Part shown: piece by piece, positions 37,718 through 45,427 of the stretch | How the letters are laid out: the number at the start of each line of letters is the position of its first letter | How positions within the stretch are numbered: position 1 is the first letter of the stretch | From: Acinetobacter beijerinckii CIP 110307 | Lineage (GTDB): Bacteria > Pseudomonadota > Gammaproteobacteria > Pseudomonadales > Moraxellaceae | DNA: 64,000 nt | NCBI RefSeq assembly: GCF_000369005.1 | Contig: NZ_KB849764.1 | Coordinates: 625,086 to 689,085 of the forward strand | Reading direction: 5' to 3' | The notes under the pieces: generated by a model | What the model was told of the DNA's origin: nothing | The model's database searches: none | The model's input: only the letters and a program-made list of their open reading frames with translations | Position numbers and translations under genes: made by a program

Positions 37718-38464
37718 ATGACTGCTATGAATCAATATGGAACAAAACTAGAAATTACACATCATTCAGAATGGTCACAAAGGTTCTGGGATGAACTGTT
37801 ACCAGCAAAAGAACGTGTGAGTCAACATCCCTTATTTGTAGATATGGCGAATGGAAGTTTAAGCCTTGAATGTTTTCGATCAGCACTCTTAAACTTCTAT
37901 CCTTTAGTTGCTCATTTTCCGTCATATATGGCTGGAGCTTTAGCAAAGGCAACCAATTTTTCGCTTGATGGGGTAACAGAGACGAGAGATTGGTTAATTC
38001 AAAATATTAAAGTTGAGGAAAGACATTTAAATTGGTATCAGGATTGGGCAGGAGGGTTTGGTTTAACAATTGAGATGTTAAATAATGTACGCCCACCAGC
38101 AGCCATGAATGCGGTTAATCATTTTTTATGGGACGTTAATTTTAGAGGTGGGCTGGCTGAAAGTATCGCAGCTACCAATCTAGCTATAGAATGGGCAACA
38201 GGTGATTGGACAATACAAGTTTACAAAGGTATTCAAACTTATACTCAACACCCAGATGTAAATATCAATAAAAGATCTCTCGCATGGTTAAGAGCACACG
38301 CACATTACGATGATTTACATCCATATGAGGCGATGGAATTAATCAAAAGATTATGCGATAAAGATCCAATTTTACAAAGAAAAGCTTTCTTGGCTGCGCA
38401 AGATGGTTTAGCTTATTATGAACTTGCACTTGATGAGTGTTATAGATTGCAACATAAAAATTAA
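37718..38464 (+). CDS. Haem-oxygenase-like di-iron oxygenase candidate, UndA/TenA/PqqC superfamily
   Basis: 248 residues, all helical. Candidate metal ligands follow the HDO pattern: Glu100 and His103 (KVEERHLNW), Glu158 (ATNLAIEWATGDW), then His194, Asp198 and His201 (HAHYDDLH, an H-x3-D-x2-H motif). As I recall it, UndA of Pseudomonas has equivalent ligands at 101, 104, 159, 194, 198 and 201, and the stretches around them (NI-VE, AATN-AIE-ATG-W, YDD-HP-EA) look alike. UndA turns medium-chain fatty acids into terminal alkenes. TenA lacks this metal set. Whether this protein decarboxylates fatty acids or does other chemistry (for example CADD-like) is not known. The start has AGGAAG upstream. 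Confidence 0.75.
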   Translation: MTAMNQYGTKLEITHHSEWSQRFWDELLPAKERVSQHPLFVDMANGSLSLECFRSALLNFYPLVAHFPSYMAGALAKATNFSLDGVTETRDWLIQNIKVEERHLNWYQDWAGGFGLTIEMLNNVRPPAAMNAVNHFLWDVNFRGGLAESIAATNLAIEWATGDWTIQVYKGIQTYTQHPDVNINKRSLAWLRAHAHYDDLHPYEAMELIKRLCDKDPILQRKAFLAAQDGLAYYELALDECYRLQHKN

Positions 38465-38480
38465 AAAGCATCAGATAAAA

Positions 38481-38517
38481 CTGCTATTTAGTGTGGGGTA
38501 CTAAGTAGCAGTTTTTT
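38481..38517. terminator. Bidirectional terminator
   Basis: CTGCTATTTAG (38481-38491) pairs with CTAAGTAGCAG (38501-38511) with one wobble, flanked by A-run and T-run, between the convergent UndA-like and oxidoreductase genes. Confidence 0.88.
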
Positions 38518-38520
38518 AAT

Positions 38521-39225
38521 TCAGTTCAATGGATTCATTTTGTCATCAAAGTTTTCTAACTTTGGAAACTCTAAGGGTTTAAGATTTTCTAAGTTTTCCA
38601 AATATGACTCAAAATTTGTGAGAATTTTTTGTCTATCTTCATGAGAAATATAAGGTACATGATAAGCAATAAATGGTGGTAGAACATCAAAGCCTGTATA
38701 GGCCAATGATCCGCGTTGAATAGAAGAAATATATTGTTCAATTGATCCATGTACAGATTGATCGCCAAACATATGTTCGCGACCACCCAAAGTAAAACAT
38801 AGCATGGCTTTTTTTCCAGTCATGCCACCATGGTTATAAAAGCGTTTTCCACCATAAAAAATTCCAGATACAAATACTCGGTCAATCCATCCTTTTAAAA
38901 TTGCTGGGACTGAGGTCCAGTACAAAGGAAATGTAAAAATTATTAAATCTGCTCGTTGCACCTTATCAATTTCAATCTTGATGTCTGGAGATAGACTATC
39001 TTTTTTTACTGCATTTCGTTGTTCTAATGCATAATTAAAATATTCAGGATTTTCCACAATTTGAAAATCCTGCTTAGATGCTACAGGATTGAAATTCATT
39101 TCATAAAGGTCTGAAATTTCAACTGAATATCCTTTTTTATTTAAAACCTCATCAGCAAGATTTTTTAGAGATGTGGTAAAAGACTGATTTTCAGGGTGCG
39201 CATGTACAATGAGTATATTCATCAT
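38521..39225 (-). CDS. NAD(P)H-dependent flavodoxin-fold oxidoreductase (MdaB/NQO1-like)
   Basis: 234 residues. It begins MMNILIVHAHPENQSFTTSL, the first FMN/FAD-binding strand of this family, followed by LIIFTFPLYWTSVPAILKGW (near 94-113) and the glycine-rich GKKAMLCFTLGG region (near 138-149). These enzymes do two-electron reduction of quinones, often against electrophile stress. The gene is divergent from an AraC-type regulator with 123 bases between, suggesting direct control. Confidence 0.88.
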   Translation of the reverse strand: MMNILIVHAHPENQSFTTSLKNLADEVLNKKGYSVEISDLYEMNFNPVASKQDFQIVENPEYFNYALEQRNAVKKDSLSPDIKIEIDKVQRADLIIFTFPLYWTSVPAILKGWIDRVFVSGIFYGGKRFYNHGGMTGKKAMLCFTLGGREHMFGDQSVHGSIEQYISSIQRGSLAYTGFDVLPPFIAYHVPYISHEDRQKILTNFESYLENLENLKPLEFPKLENFDDKMNPLN

Positions 39226-39348
39226 TCAATAACCTTAATCTAAATATTTTTTCATCAAAATACTATGCCTTAAATCAGAAACATGACATAGTCCATGAAC
39301 CGCCAGTCTTTACCATTTCACGCCATTCTTGCTATTTAAAGGTATAAA

Positions 39349-40371
39349 ATGAATCCTGAATTGCCTGGAAGTTATGTAAACTTATTAGTAGAAGTCCTAA
39401 AACAAAAGAACTTTAAAACTGATGATTTGCTGAACGAATTCAATATATCTTTAAAGAATTTAGAAGCACCATTTTGGTATATAGATTTTAATACTTTCAA
39501 TAACTTACTTAATAAAGCTATTGTAATGACTCAAGAACCAGCTCTTAGTATCCATATGGCGAAACTAATGAAAGTGACTTGTTACGGCCATATTGGGATA
39601 GCTGCTTCAGCTTCTGAAAATTTAGGTTCAGCAATCAATGTGTTGGAAGAGTTTATAAAATTAAATTGTTCCACATTCCAACCCGAATTAAAAGTAGAAG
39701 GTGATTTTGCATACCTTTACTTTAATCAGCCATTAGAAAATTTTAATCTTAATATTTATGGTATTACATTTTTAGTTATTGGTTTTGCTCAAATTCTTGA
39801 AAGTTTAGCTGAACAAAAATTAGATATTTGTTTTGAATTTCAGCAAGATAAATCATTATTCTTCATAGAAAATAATCCATTGCCCGAAATGAAAGTAGAA
39901 TTTAATGCTGATTTTAACCGTTTAGTCTTTAGGAAAGAGTATTTATCTTTACCTTTAAAAACTGCTGATGCTTTGGTATCACGATTAGCTAAACGGCAAT
40001 GTGAAAAATATAGTCAGAAATATGTTCCAAAAAAAAGGCAATTAGACAGAAACTTAAAGACTTTGGTTAAAGGCTTGTTGGTAAATGATGATCAGAAACT
40101 TTCAACTTTAAATCAAATAGCTGATCAACTGAAAATTTCTGAGAGAACATTACAACGTCATTTAGCAATTGAAGGTACAACATTCCAGATAATATTAAGC
40201 GAAACTCGTAAAGATAAAGCCGAGAAGTTATTGAAGCAAAATATATTATCTATCCAAGAAATATCAAACCTTTTAGGTTATGCAGATGTATCACATTTCT
40301 CAAGAGCATTTAAAAAGTGGACTAGCTACACGCCGAAAGCGTATAGAAACACTCAGAGATGTTATAAGTAA
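39349..40371 (+). CDS. AraC family transcriptional regulator
   Basis: 340 residues. The N-terminal two thirds fit the arabinose-binding-domain type found with OruR/ArgR-like AraC proteins (MTQEPALSIHMAKLMKVTCYG region near 62-82). The C-terminal HTH runs from about 235: LNQIADQLKISERTLQRHL, then LLGYADVSHFSRAFKKWT, the canonical second helix. It is divergent from the flavodoxin-fold oxidoreductase, its probable target. The dif site lies 33 bases after its stop. Confidence 0.9.
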   Translation: MNPELPGSYVNLLVEVLKQKNFKTDDLLNEFNISLKNLEAPFWYIDFNTFNNLLNKAIVMTQEPALSIHMAKLMKVTCYGHIGIAASASENLGSAINVLEEFIKLNCSTFQPELKVEGDFAYLYFNQPLENFNLNIYGITFLVIGFAQILESLAEQKLDICFEFQQDKSLFFIENNPLPEMKVEFNADFNRLVFRKEYLSLPLKTADALVSRLAKRQCEKYSQKYVPKKRQLDRNLKTLVKGLLVNDDQKLSTLNQIADQLKISERTLQRHLAIEGTTFQIILSETRKDKAEKLLKQNILSIQEISNLLGYADVSHFSRAFKKWTSYTPKAYRNTQRCYK

Positions 40372-40404
40372 AAGCATTTACTATCAATGTCTTACAAAGA
40401 CATT

Positions 40405-40432
40405 ATTTCGTATAATGTATATTATGTTAAAT
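40405..40432 (+). other. dif: Chromosome dimer resolution site dif
   Basis: 28 bases: XerC arm ATTTCGTATAA (40405-40415), central TGTATA (40416-40421), XerD arm TTATGTTAAAT (40422-40432). The centre and XerD arm are identical to E. coli dif as I recall it, and the XerC arm has the form reported for Acinetobacter. XerC/XerD recombine here to resolve chromosome dimers under FtsK control. It lies in the intergenic gap after the AraC gene, so this is the terminus region. I found no second copy of the XerD arm in the window. Confidence 0.88.
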
Positions 40433-40445
40433 AGAATATCTGAGA

Positions 40446-40609
40446 CTGTGGCCTACACACAACACTGTTTGTTGCCACAGCTCAGCAACGTGAATATCTA
40501 CGATTATAATTCACGTTGCTGCGTATTCTAAGTAACATAATATAAGTTATGCAGAAATCAGATCGCTACTCGATAGGCTTATGCAATCATGGCTTTGATG
40601 CATAAGCCT
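40446..40609. repeat. Three consecutive stem-loops beside dif
   Basis: The 306-base gap 40372-40677 holds dif and then three hairpins. First, CTGTGGC (40446-40452) with GCCACAG (40474-40480). Second, after only two bases, CAGCAACGTGAAT (40483-40495) with ATTCACGTTGCTG (40509-40521), 13 bp perfect. Third, AGGCTTATGCA (40575-40585) with TGCATAAGCCT (40599-40609), 11 bp perfect. None has a T-run, so they are not ordinary terminators. They might be an RNA, a repeat element, or DNA structure linked to the terminus. I could not match a known family. Confidence 0.55.
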
Positions 40610-40677
40610 TGTGGTGCTGACCTATTTCAACTAGCTCAGGTTATAATAATGGCTTCCAAAAATATGGTTGATCTATT

Positions 40678-40914
40678 ATGAACACTTCCAATGACCCTTT
40701 ACACGGTAAAAAACTTGCTGACATTTTGGATGAATTATTGGATTACTATGATGGCTTTGAAGGCTTAAGTCGTAAAATTGAAATTAGATGTTTTTGCATA
40801 GATCCAAGTGTTAAGTCATCATTGCGATTCCTACGTACCACACCATGGGCACGTGAAAAAATAGAAAGCCTATATTTGTATGTCTTACGTCAAAAAGCCA
40901 AACAAAAATCGTAG
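40678..40914 (+). CDS. VF530 family DNA-binding protein
   Basis: 78 residues with the VF530 (DUF2132) pattern: [20 protein letters not shown], a GFEGLSRKI loop, [25 protein letters not shown]. The family has an SAP-like helical DNA-binding fold. It stands alone after the structured gap next to dif and is convergent with hipB. Confidence 0.88.
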   Translation: [78 protein letters not shown]

Positions 40915-40940
40915 CTATTTTCCCATTTTCTGATCTGTAT

Positions 40941-41243
40941 TCAATCTTTAATAATTTTTCTCACTATATGCTCATGTGTCGGTACAAGACCTGCTTTCAA
41001 TCCTAGTGGTTTAAATACCTTATCTAAGACAGATTGAGTGAGTTTGCCTTTGTCTTGCTCAATATCAGTTAATGTCCGCCGACTAACGCCGACCAAGTTT
41101 GCATATTGTTCCTGAGACAGACCAAGTATGTTTTTCCGTAAATATGCCAATAATTGCCCCAAGGTAATTTCATTCAATAGGTATTGCATATAGAGATCAA
41201 TAAGAACTTGTTGACGATCTTGAGTCGGATTGTTCATATTCAT
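40941..41243 (-). CDS. hipB: HipB-like XRE antitoxin
   Basis: From ATG 41243 the protein is 100 residues; this ATG overlaps the hipA stop as ATGA and has GGGA upstream, while an ATG at 41255 would add four residues. The helix-turn-helix is LSQEQYANLVGVSRRTLTDIEQ (in two parts near 54-75), typical of XRE/HipB. HipB normally represses the operon and neutralises the HipA kinase. Here it comes after hipA, the reverse of the E. coli order. Confidence 0.85.
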   Translation of the reverse strand: MNMNNPTQDRQQVLIDLYMQYLLNEITLGQLLAYLRKNILGLSQEQYANLVGVSRRTLTDIEQDKGKLTQSVLDKVFKPLGLKAGLVPTHEHIVRKIIKD

Positions 41244-42571
41244 AATAATTCCCATCTTTCTAATTTAGCTTCAACATAGTTGAATGAAAGTGCTGGCATC
41301 TCAATAATCTGTTTTGGCACACCTTTATCAATTAACCTTTGTTTTAGTCCAACAAGGTTACTTGCCAAAGATTTCAATGTAGTTAGAGATAAATTGGGAT
41401 CGCATAAATGTGCAAGTTTTTGGGTAATTTTAACCCAACGATATTCTCCGCCTTCCTCATAAGGACTTCCCCACGTCGTTGATCTTGTTACGACCTCTGG
41501 ATCTGCTTTCATTGGCGCAAAATCATAAATTGGTGCAAGCGAAATTTTCCCAGATTTTTTTAGAAATGAGGTATTTCGTCCGTGATTATCAGAATTACCA
41601 AAAATAATATTCAATAAGTCTCTTTGTAGCCATTCACAAATGAATTGTGCTGAATCAAACTCTGAATCAATAAGTGTTAGTAAATCACAAAGATTTTCAA
41701 TCACTTCAAAGTGGTTAAGATAACTACCTGAAGCTTTATTTAATACAGAATAAACAGATTCAAGTCCGTGCCGATGCCATTGTTGATTGTGCCATTCAAC
41801 ATCAAATCTTGGCAGCCATAATGATGGATATTTTTCACCTTCAATCAGCTTCATTTCTGTTGTTTCAATTGTATTGAAACCTAATTCATTTAACTCCTGA
41901 TAAAAATAATATTCTGCCCTGAGAATATTACAGTCGATTTCAGCACGATTATTTCTAGGGAATTTAACTAAATAATGTTGATCAGGTTGATCAAAGTTTT
42001 GTTGATAAGTATCAATCCAAATATTTTGATCTTTTGTCGAACGAATCAGTAACTTGGGAGCTTCACCGCCTGCCCCTGTAGCACCACCACTAATGGCGCC
42101 CATTTGCTGCGCATATTCAAGAAAATCAACATTTCGATCAGCAACATCTGCTTGGCTGAAATAGCGTAAATGCAAAGTAGATTCAGGATTTATAGGCGGA
42201 AGTGCTTCTTTAATTCGCAAGTTTCCTACGGGTGCAATTCCACCTTTTTCTAATAAAATACTATCCTGCTCGGCATGGGTTAGTCGTTGTAAGCCTAGAA
42301 ATTTAACCCAATAACGGCGTGCTGCACCTGATGGAACAATATCATCCAAAAAACCAAACCATGAACTAGCTTCATGCTTTATAAGTATTTGTACTGGCAG
42401 TGATAAACTACACGCATGCTCATCCCTTTTATCCAAATTGTGGATTGCGTATTCTAACTCATACGCCAATTCACTAATGCTCGCTGAGCCTAGTTTAGGT
42501 TCTAATAATGTAAGTTCAGCTATATCTAACCAATTTTGATCAAGTAAAGCTTGTATTGTTAGTTTTTTCAT
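41240..42571 (-). CDS. hipA: HipA-like serine/threonine kinase toxin
   Basis: 443 residues from ATG 42571 (a TTG two codons earlier is possible). The ATP-binding loop region has SGGATGAGGEAPKLLI (near 160-175), the catalytic motif is NIIFGNSDNHGRN (near 314-326), and PIYDFAPM (near 341-348) corresponds to the metal-binding aspartate. The full catalytic set suggests an active kinase. E. coli HipA phosphorylates GltX and causes persistence; this homologue's target is unknown. The N-terminal HipA-type region is longer than a minimal HipT. The start region is overlapped by an ATTGAGCAA repeat that may be a HipB site. Confidence 0.85.
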   Translation of the reverse strand: MKKLTIQALLDQNWLDIAELTLLEPKLGSASISELAYELEYAIHNLDKRDEHACSLSLPVQILIKHEASSWFGFLDDIVPSGAARRYWVKFLGLQRLTHAEQDSILLEKGGIAPVGNLRIKEALPPINPESTLHLRYFSQADVADRNVDFLEYAQQMGAISGGATGAGGEAPKLLIRSTKDQNIWIDTYQQNFDQPDQHYLVKFPRNNRAEIDCNILRAEYYFYQELNELGFNTIETTEMKLIEGEKYPSLWLPRFDVEWHNQQWHRHGLESVYSVLNKASGSYLNHFEVIENLCDLLTLIDSEFDSAQFICEWLQRDLLNIIFGNSDNHGRNTSFLKKSGKISLAPIYDFAPMKADPEVVTRSTTWGSPYEEGGEYRWVKITQKLAHLCDPNLSLTTLKSLASNLVGLKQRLIDKGVPKQIIEMPALSFNYVEAKLERWELL

Positions 42572-42578
42572 TAGCAAA

Positions 42579-42682
42579 ATTGAGCAATTATTTTCTCAAA
42601 CATACTCTAAAAATTAATATTTGTGAATATATTTGCTCAATATAATTTTATTTATGGAATTTTGCGCATATTTTTGCTCAAT
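42579..42682. promoter_or_regulatory. Repeated TTGCTCAAT motifs, candidate HipB operators
   Basis: Three 9-base copies lie upstream of hipA: ATTGAGCAA (42579-42587, inverted), TTGCTCAAT (42633-42641) and TTGCTCAAT (42674-42682). A weaker ATTGAGCG lies at 42741-42748. HipB sites are normally several spaced repeats in the promoter, so this layout fits autoregulation. The same region must contain the promoter of the divergent gene at 42813. Confidence 0.6.
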
Positions 42683-42812
42683 TGCAGTTTAAATTAATAT
42701 GCTTTTTAATAGTTTATGAATTACTATATTTGATGTCATTATTGAGCGTTAAATTTTTTTAAGAAGAGTGTATGATTAGGCATATTTATTTATCTATGAA
42801 TTTACTTCTTAT

Positions 42813-43517
42813 ATGAAGAAAGGTTTTTCTGATAACAAACAAATTATCGTAGTTCCAACTTTTTCTGAGCTTATCACTTCTAATTTTCAGGATGATGCGA
42901 ATACAATTTGTTGGTATAGAAATTTGCTAGGCGATTTCAAAGAAATTGTGAATAAACTTCAGTTAAAAGAAAGTATCACTGAGGTTTCAGTTGACGATCT
43001 ATTGGCTTTGGAACTTTCAGAAAATGGAAATTTAGCAAGGAAGATCATTATCGCTGATATCCAACAATTAACAGAACTCGGCGCATCACCTACGCTTAAC
43101 TTGATTCAAAATTACGAACGTGATGATGAGTTAGATTTTATTTCGACAGATGTTTATTCGTTTCATGTTGATCGCTCCCCCATTCCAACTGATACTTTTT
43201 TATGTACTTATCATGGCGCAGTTAGTGAAATTCTACCCAATCATCAAGTAGAGCAAAAAATTTTGATTCCAGAAATTAGGGAAAAACTTAAAGAGTTATA
43301 TGAAGGCGTTGATACTGATACTGACTTTGAAACGTTTCTAGAAGAATATTTTTTTGATTTACATTATCAAGCGAAACCTGACAGTACGCCTATTAATTTA
43401 GGTTTAGGTCATTTATGGCGCTTGGCAGTCGACCATCCAACACAACAGGTTTTACCGTGCGTACACAGAGCGCCTATTGAGCAAGATGGTGAATATAGAC
43501 TCTTATTGATTTGTTAA
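42813..43517 (+). CDS. DUF1826-like protein, possible Fe(II)-dependent fold
   Basis: 234 residues. It has ICWYRNLLGDF near 31-41, YSFHVDRSPIPTDTFLCTYHG (in two parts near 109-129) and a C-terminal HRAPIEQDGEYRLLLIC. The HxD followed by a distant His-Arg resembles the HxD...H metal triad of 2-oxoglutarate/Fe(II) enzymes, and the motifs recall DUF1826. The assignment is tentative. It is divergent from hipA across a 241-base region containing the TTGCTCAAT repeats, and it has no clear Shine-Dalgarno. Confidence 0.55.
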   Translation: MKKGFSDNKQIIVVPTFSELITSNFQDDANTICWYRNLLGDFKEIVNKLQLKESITEVSVDDLLALELSENGNLARKIIIADIQQLTELGASPTLNLIQNYERDDELDFISTDVYSFHVDRSPIPTDTFLCTYHGAVSEILPNHQVEQKILIPEIREKLKELYEGVDTDTDFETFLEEYFFDLHYQAKPDSTPINLGLGHLWRLAVDHPTQQVLPCVHRAPIEQDGEYRLLLIC

Positions 43518-43710
43518 ACTTCTTAGCTTTACGAGCTATTTTTTAGTAATTGAATTCCAAGTGGTTACATTAAAAAACCGATTTATATATTTATTAAAGC
43601 CAACTATTAAAGCTAATCGTAAATAAATAACAAAACTCTTTTTCAATTTGGAAATATGATGTATCTTAAATTGACAATTAAGCATGTCAAATTAAAAGAA
43701 AGGAATTGCT

Positions 43711-44142
43711 ATGCTAAAAATGCAACAAGTCAAGATCACTCAAGAGTTCAATGCACCTGTCGAAAAGGTATTTGCGATCCTCAGCGAACATGAAAATTTG
43801 AATAAGCTCTTCGCTCCAGCAAAAGTGACTCGTTTGAGTGATGGTCAAGATGCTCGTAATGGGGTTGGTTCAGCGCGTAAGTTATCTATTCCACTCACGC
43901 CTTCATTTGTTGAAACAAACTTAGTGTATAGAGAAAATGAACTAATTGAATACGCGATTACCAGTGGTATCGCGCCAATTAAAGCGCATCGCGGCGTGAT
44001 GAAGTTTACTGATCTAGGGAATAACAGAACACGTTTGGACTATACGATTAGCTTTAAAGGGCGTGTGCCGTTTATTGGTCCGATCGTTAAATTCGCACTA
44101 CAAAATGGCGTGAGCCGTGGACTTAAAAAACTAAAAGTATAA
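43711..44142 (+). CDS. SRPBCC family protein
   Basis: 143 residues. VKITQEFNAPVEKVFAILSEHENL is the standard start of the START/SRPBCC (polyketide cyclase-like) fold, and later GNNRTRLDYTISFKGRVPFIG matches the sheet strands. The fold forms a hydrophobic pocket; ligand unknown. A good AAAGGAATT ribosome site precedes ATG 43711. Its terminator follows at 44179. Confidence 0.85.
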   Translation: MLKMQQVKITQEFNAPVEKVFAILSEHENLNKLFAPAKVTRLSDGQDARNGVGSARKLSIPLTPSFVETNLVYRENELIEYAITSGIAPIKAHRGVMKFTDLGNNRTRLDYTISFKGRVPFIGPIVKFALQNGVSRGLKKLKV

Positions 44143-44178
44143 GTTTTAGAGAGCCCCGTATTTTCTGATTTTAATCTT

Positions 44179-44210
44179 AACTCTCATAATTTCTGATTGT
44201 GGGAGTTTTT
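44179..44210 (+). terminator. Terminator after the SRPBCC gene
   Basis: AACTCTCATAAT (44179-44190) pairs with ATTGTGGGAGTT (44196-44207), 12 bp with two wobbles and a 5-base loop, then a T-run. Confidence 0.8.
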
Positions 44211-44316
44211 ATTTGCTGTATAGATCAACTTTTCTTTGAAAATTAATTTCTAAAACAACATTCAGTTCATTTTTACGATAAATTAGATCTATTCAATAAT
44301 TTATTTAGGAAAACCG

Positions 44317-45198
44317 ATGACTCTTAAGCAGTTAAAGGCATTTTTGGCACTTGCGCGTACTTTGAATTATGCCAATGCTTCGCTGGAACTGCACTTAAGT
44401 CAGTCTGCTTTAAGTCTAAGTATAAAAAGTTTAGAAGATGAACTTGGCGGTAAGCTGTTTAATCGAAATACACGTCGTGTTGAGCTGACTCAAGAAGGTA
44501 AATCTCTTATTCCCTACGCAAAAAAACTATTGGCAAATTGGGATGAAATGGAAAATGACGTTAAACAACGCTTTAAATTAAATCGCGGCACACTCAGTAT
44601 CGCCTCGATGCCCTTTTTTACCCATGCGATCTTGCCTGATGTGATTCATTCTTTTTTATCTGAGCATCCAAACCTTAATTTTTCGATTCACGATATTCCA
44701 AATGAAACCATTATTGAAAAAGTTCAAGATGGTATCTTTGAGTTAGGCATTTGTTTTGAACCAGAGCTGACGGAAGGCTTAGAGTTTGTGCCTTTATTTG
44801 ATGAAGACTTTCTCGCCTTACTTCCTAAAAATCATCCCTTGGTAGACAAAGCACGTATTACATGGCAACAATTGTTTGCTAATCCTTTCATTACCCTACA
44901 AAAGCCATCGATTGTTCGTCACTTGGTTGAGCAAAACTGTTTGCGCAACAATATGACTTTGGATTTAAAAATTGAGTGTCATCAGATTTCTTCATTATCT
45001 AGTTTTGTTGCACATGGTATTGGGGTAAGCGCGATTCCTCGTCATTTTGCCAAGCATATTGATTTAACAGAGAATGTATTACTCGAACTGGAAGATGGAA
45101 CCATCCACAAAACGGTTGGTATCGTCTATAAAAAGAATTTTGAAATATCTCATATTTCGGCACAATTTATTGAGTCGTTGATAAGGTATAAATTTTAA
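44317..45198 (+). CDS. LysR family regulator, likely of the acetoacetate/CoA-transferase genes
   Basis: 293 residues. The winged HTH is at the N-terminus (LKQLKAFLALARTLNYANAS, then LHLSQSALSLSIKSLEDELG near 25-44), followed by an effector domain (from about 90). It precedes the CoA-transferase and thiolase genes on the same strand by 229 bases, so control of that operon is a reasonable inference; the inducer is not visible. Confidence 0.85.
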   Translation: MTLKQLKAFLALARTLNYANASLELHLSQSALSLSIKSLEDELGGKLFNRNTRRVELTQEGKSLIPYAKKLLANWDEMENDVKQRFKLNRGTLSIASMPFFTHAILPDVIHSFLSEHPNLNFSIHDIPNETIIEKVQDGIFELGICFEPELTEGLEFVPLFDEDFLALLPKNHPLVDKARITWQQLFANPFITLQKPSIVRHLVEQNCLRNNMTLDLKIECHQISSLSSFVAHGIGVSAIPRHFAKHIDLTENVLLELEDGTIHKTVGIVYKKNFEISHISAQFIESLIRYKF

Positions 45199-45427
45199 AC
45201 AACTCATTATTGCAATTGGTCTTATATTTTTCACTTGTAAATAAATATATTTATTATTAATATTTTCAATAGTTTATGAATTTTAATCTATTGTTTTTTA
45301 GATTAAAATCTGTCCAAATAAATCAATTTATTAATTAAACTCATTAATCCTTGAGAAAAATCAACTTCTATCTACCTAGTCCTAATGCTAAAACTAAATC
45401 ACTAAGGGACGATAGGACAATAATAGA

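Noticed and set aside
40280..40531. 83-codon open frame spanning the AraC end and dif
   Set aside because: It starts inside the AraC gene in another frame, lacks a ribosome site and runs through dif and stem-loops.
36034..43710. Second dif-like site marking an integrated Xer-mobilised element
   Set aside because: I looked for the XerD arm TTATGTTAAAT or its complement in the intergenic gaps around hipA-hipB and found none, so an IMEX-type insertion is not supported within this window.
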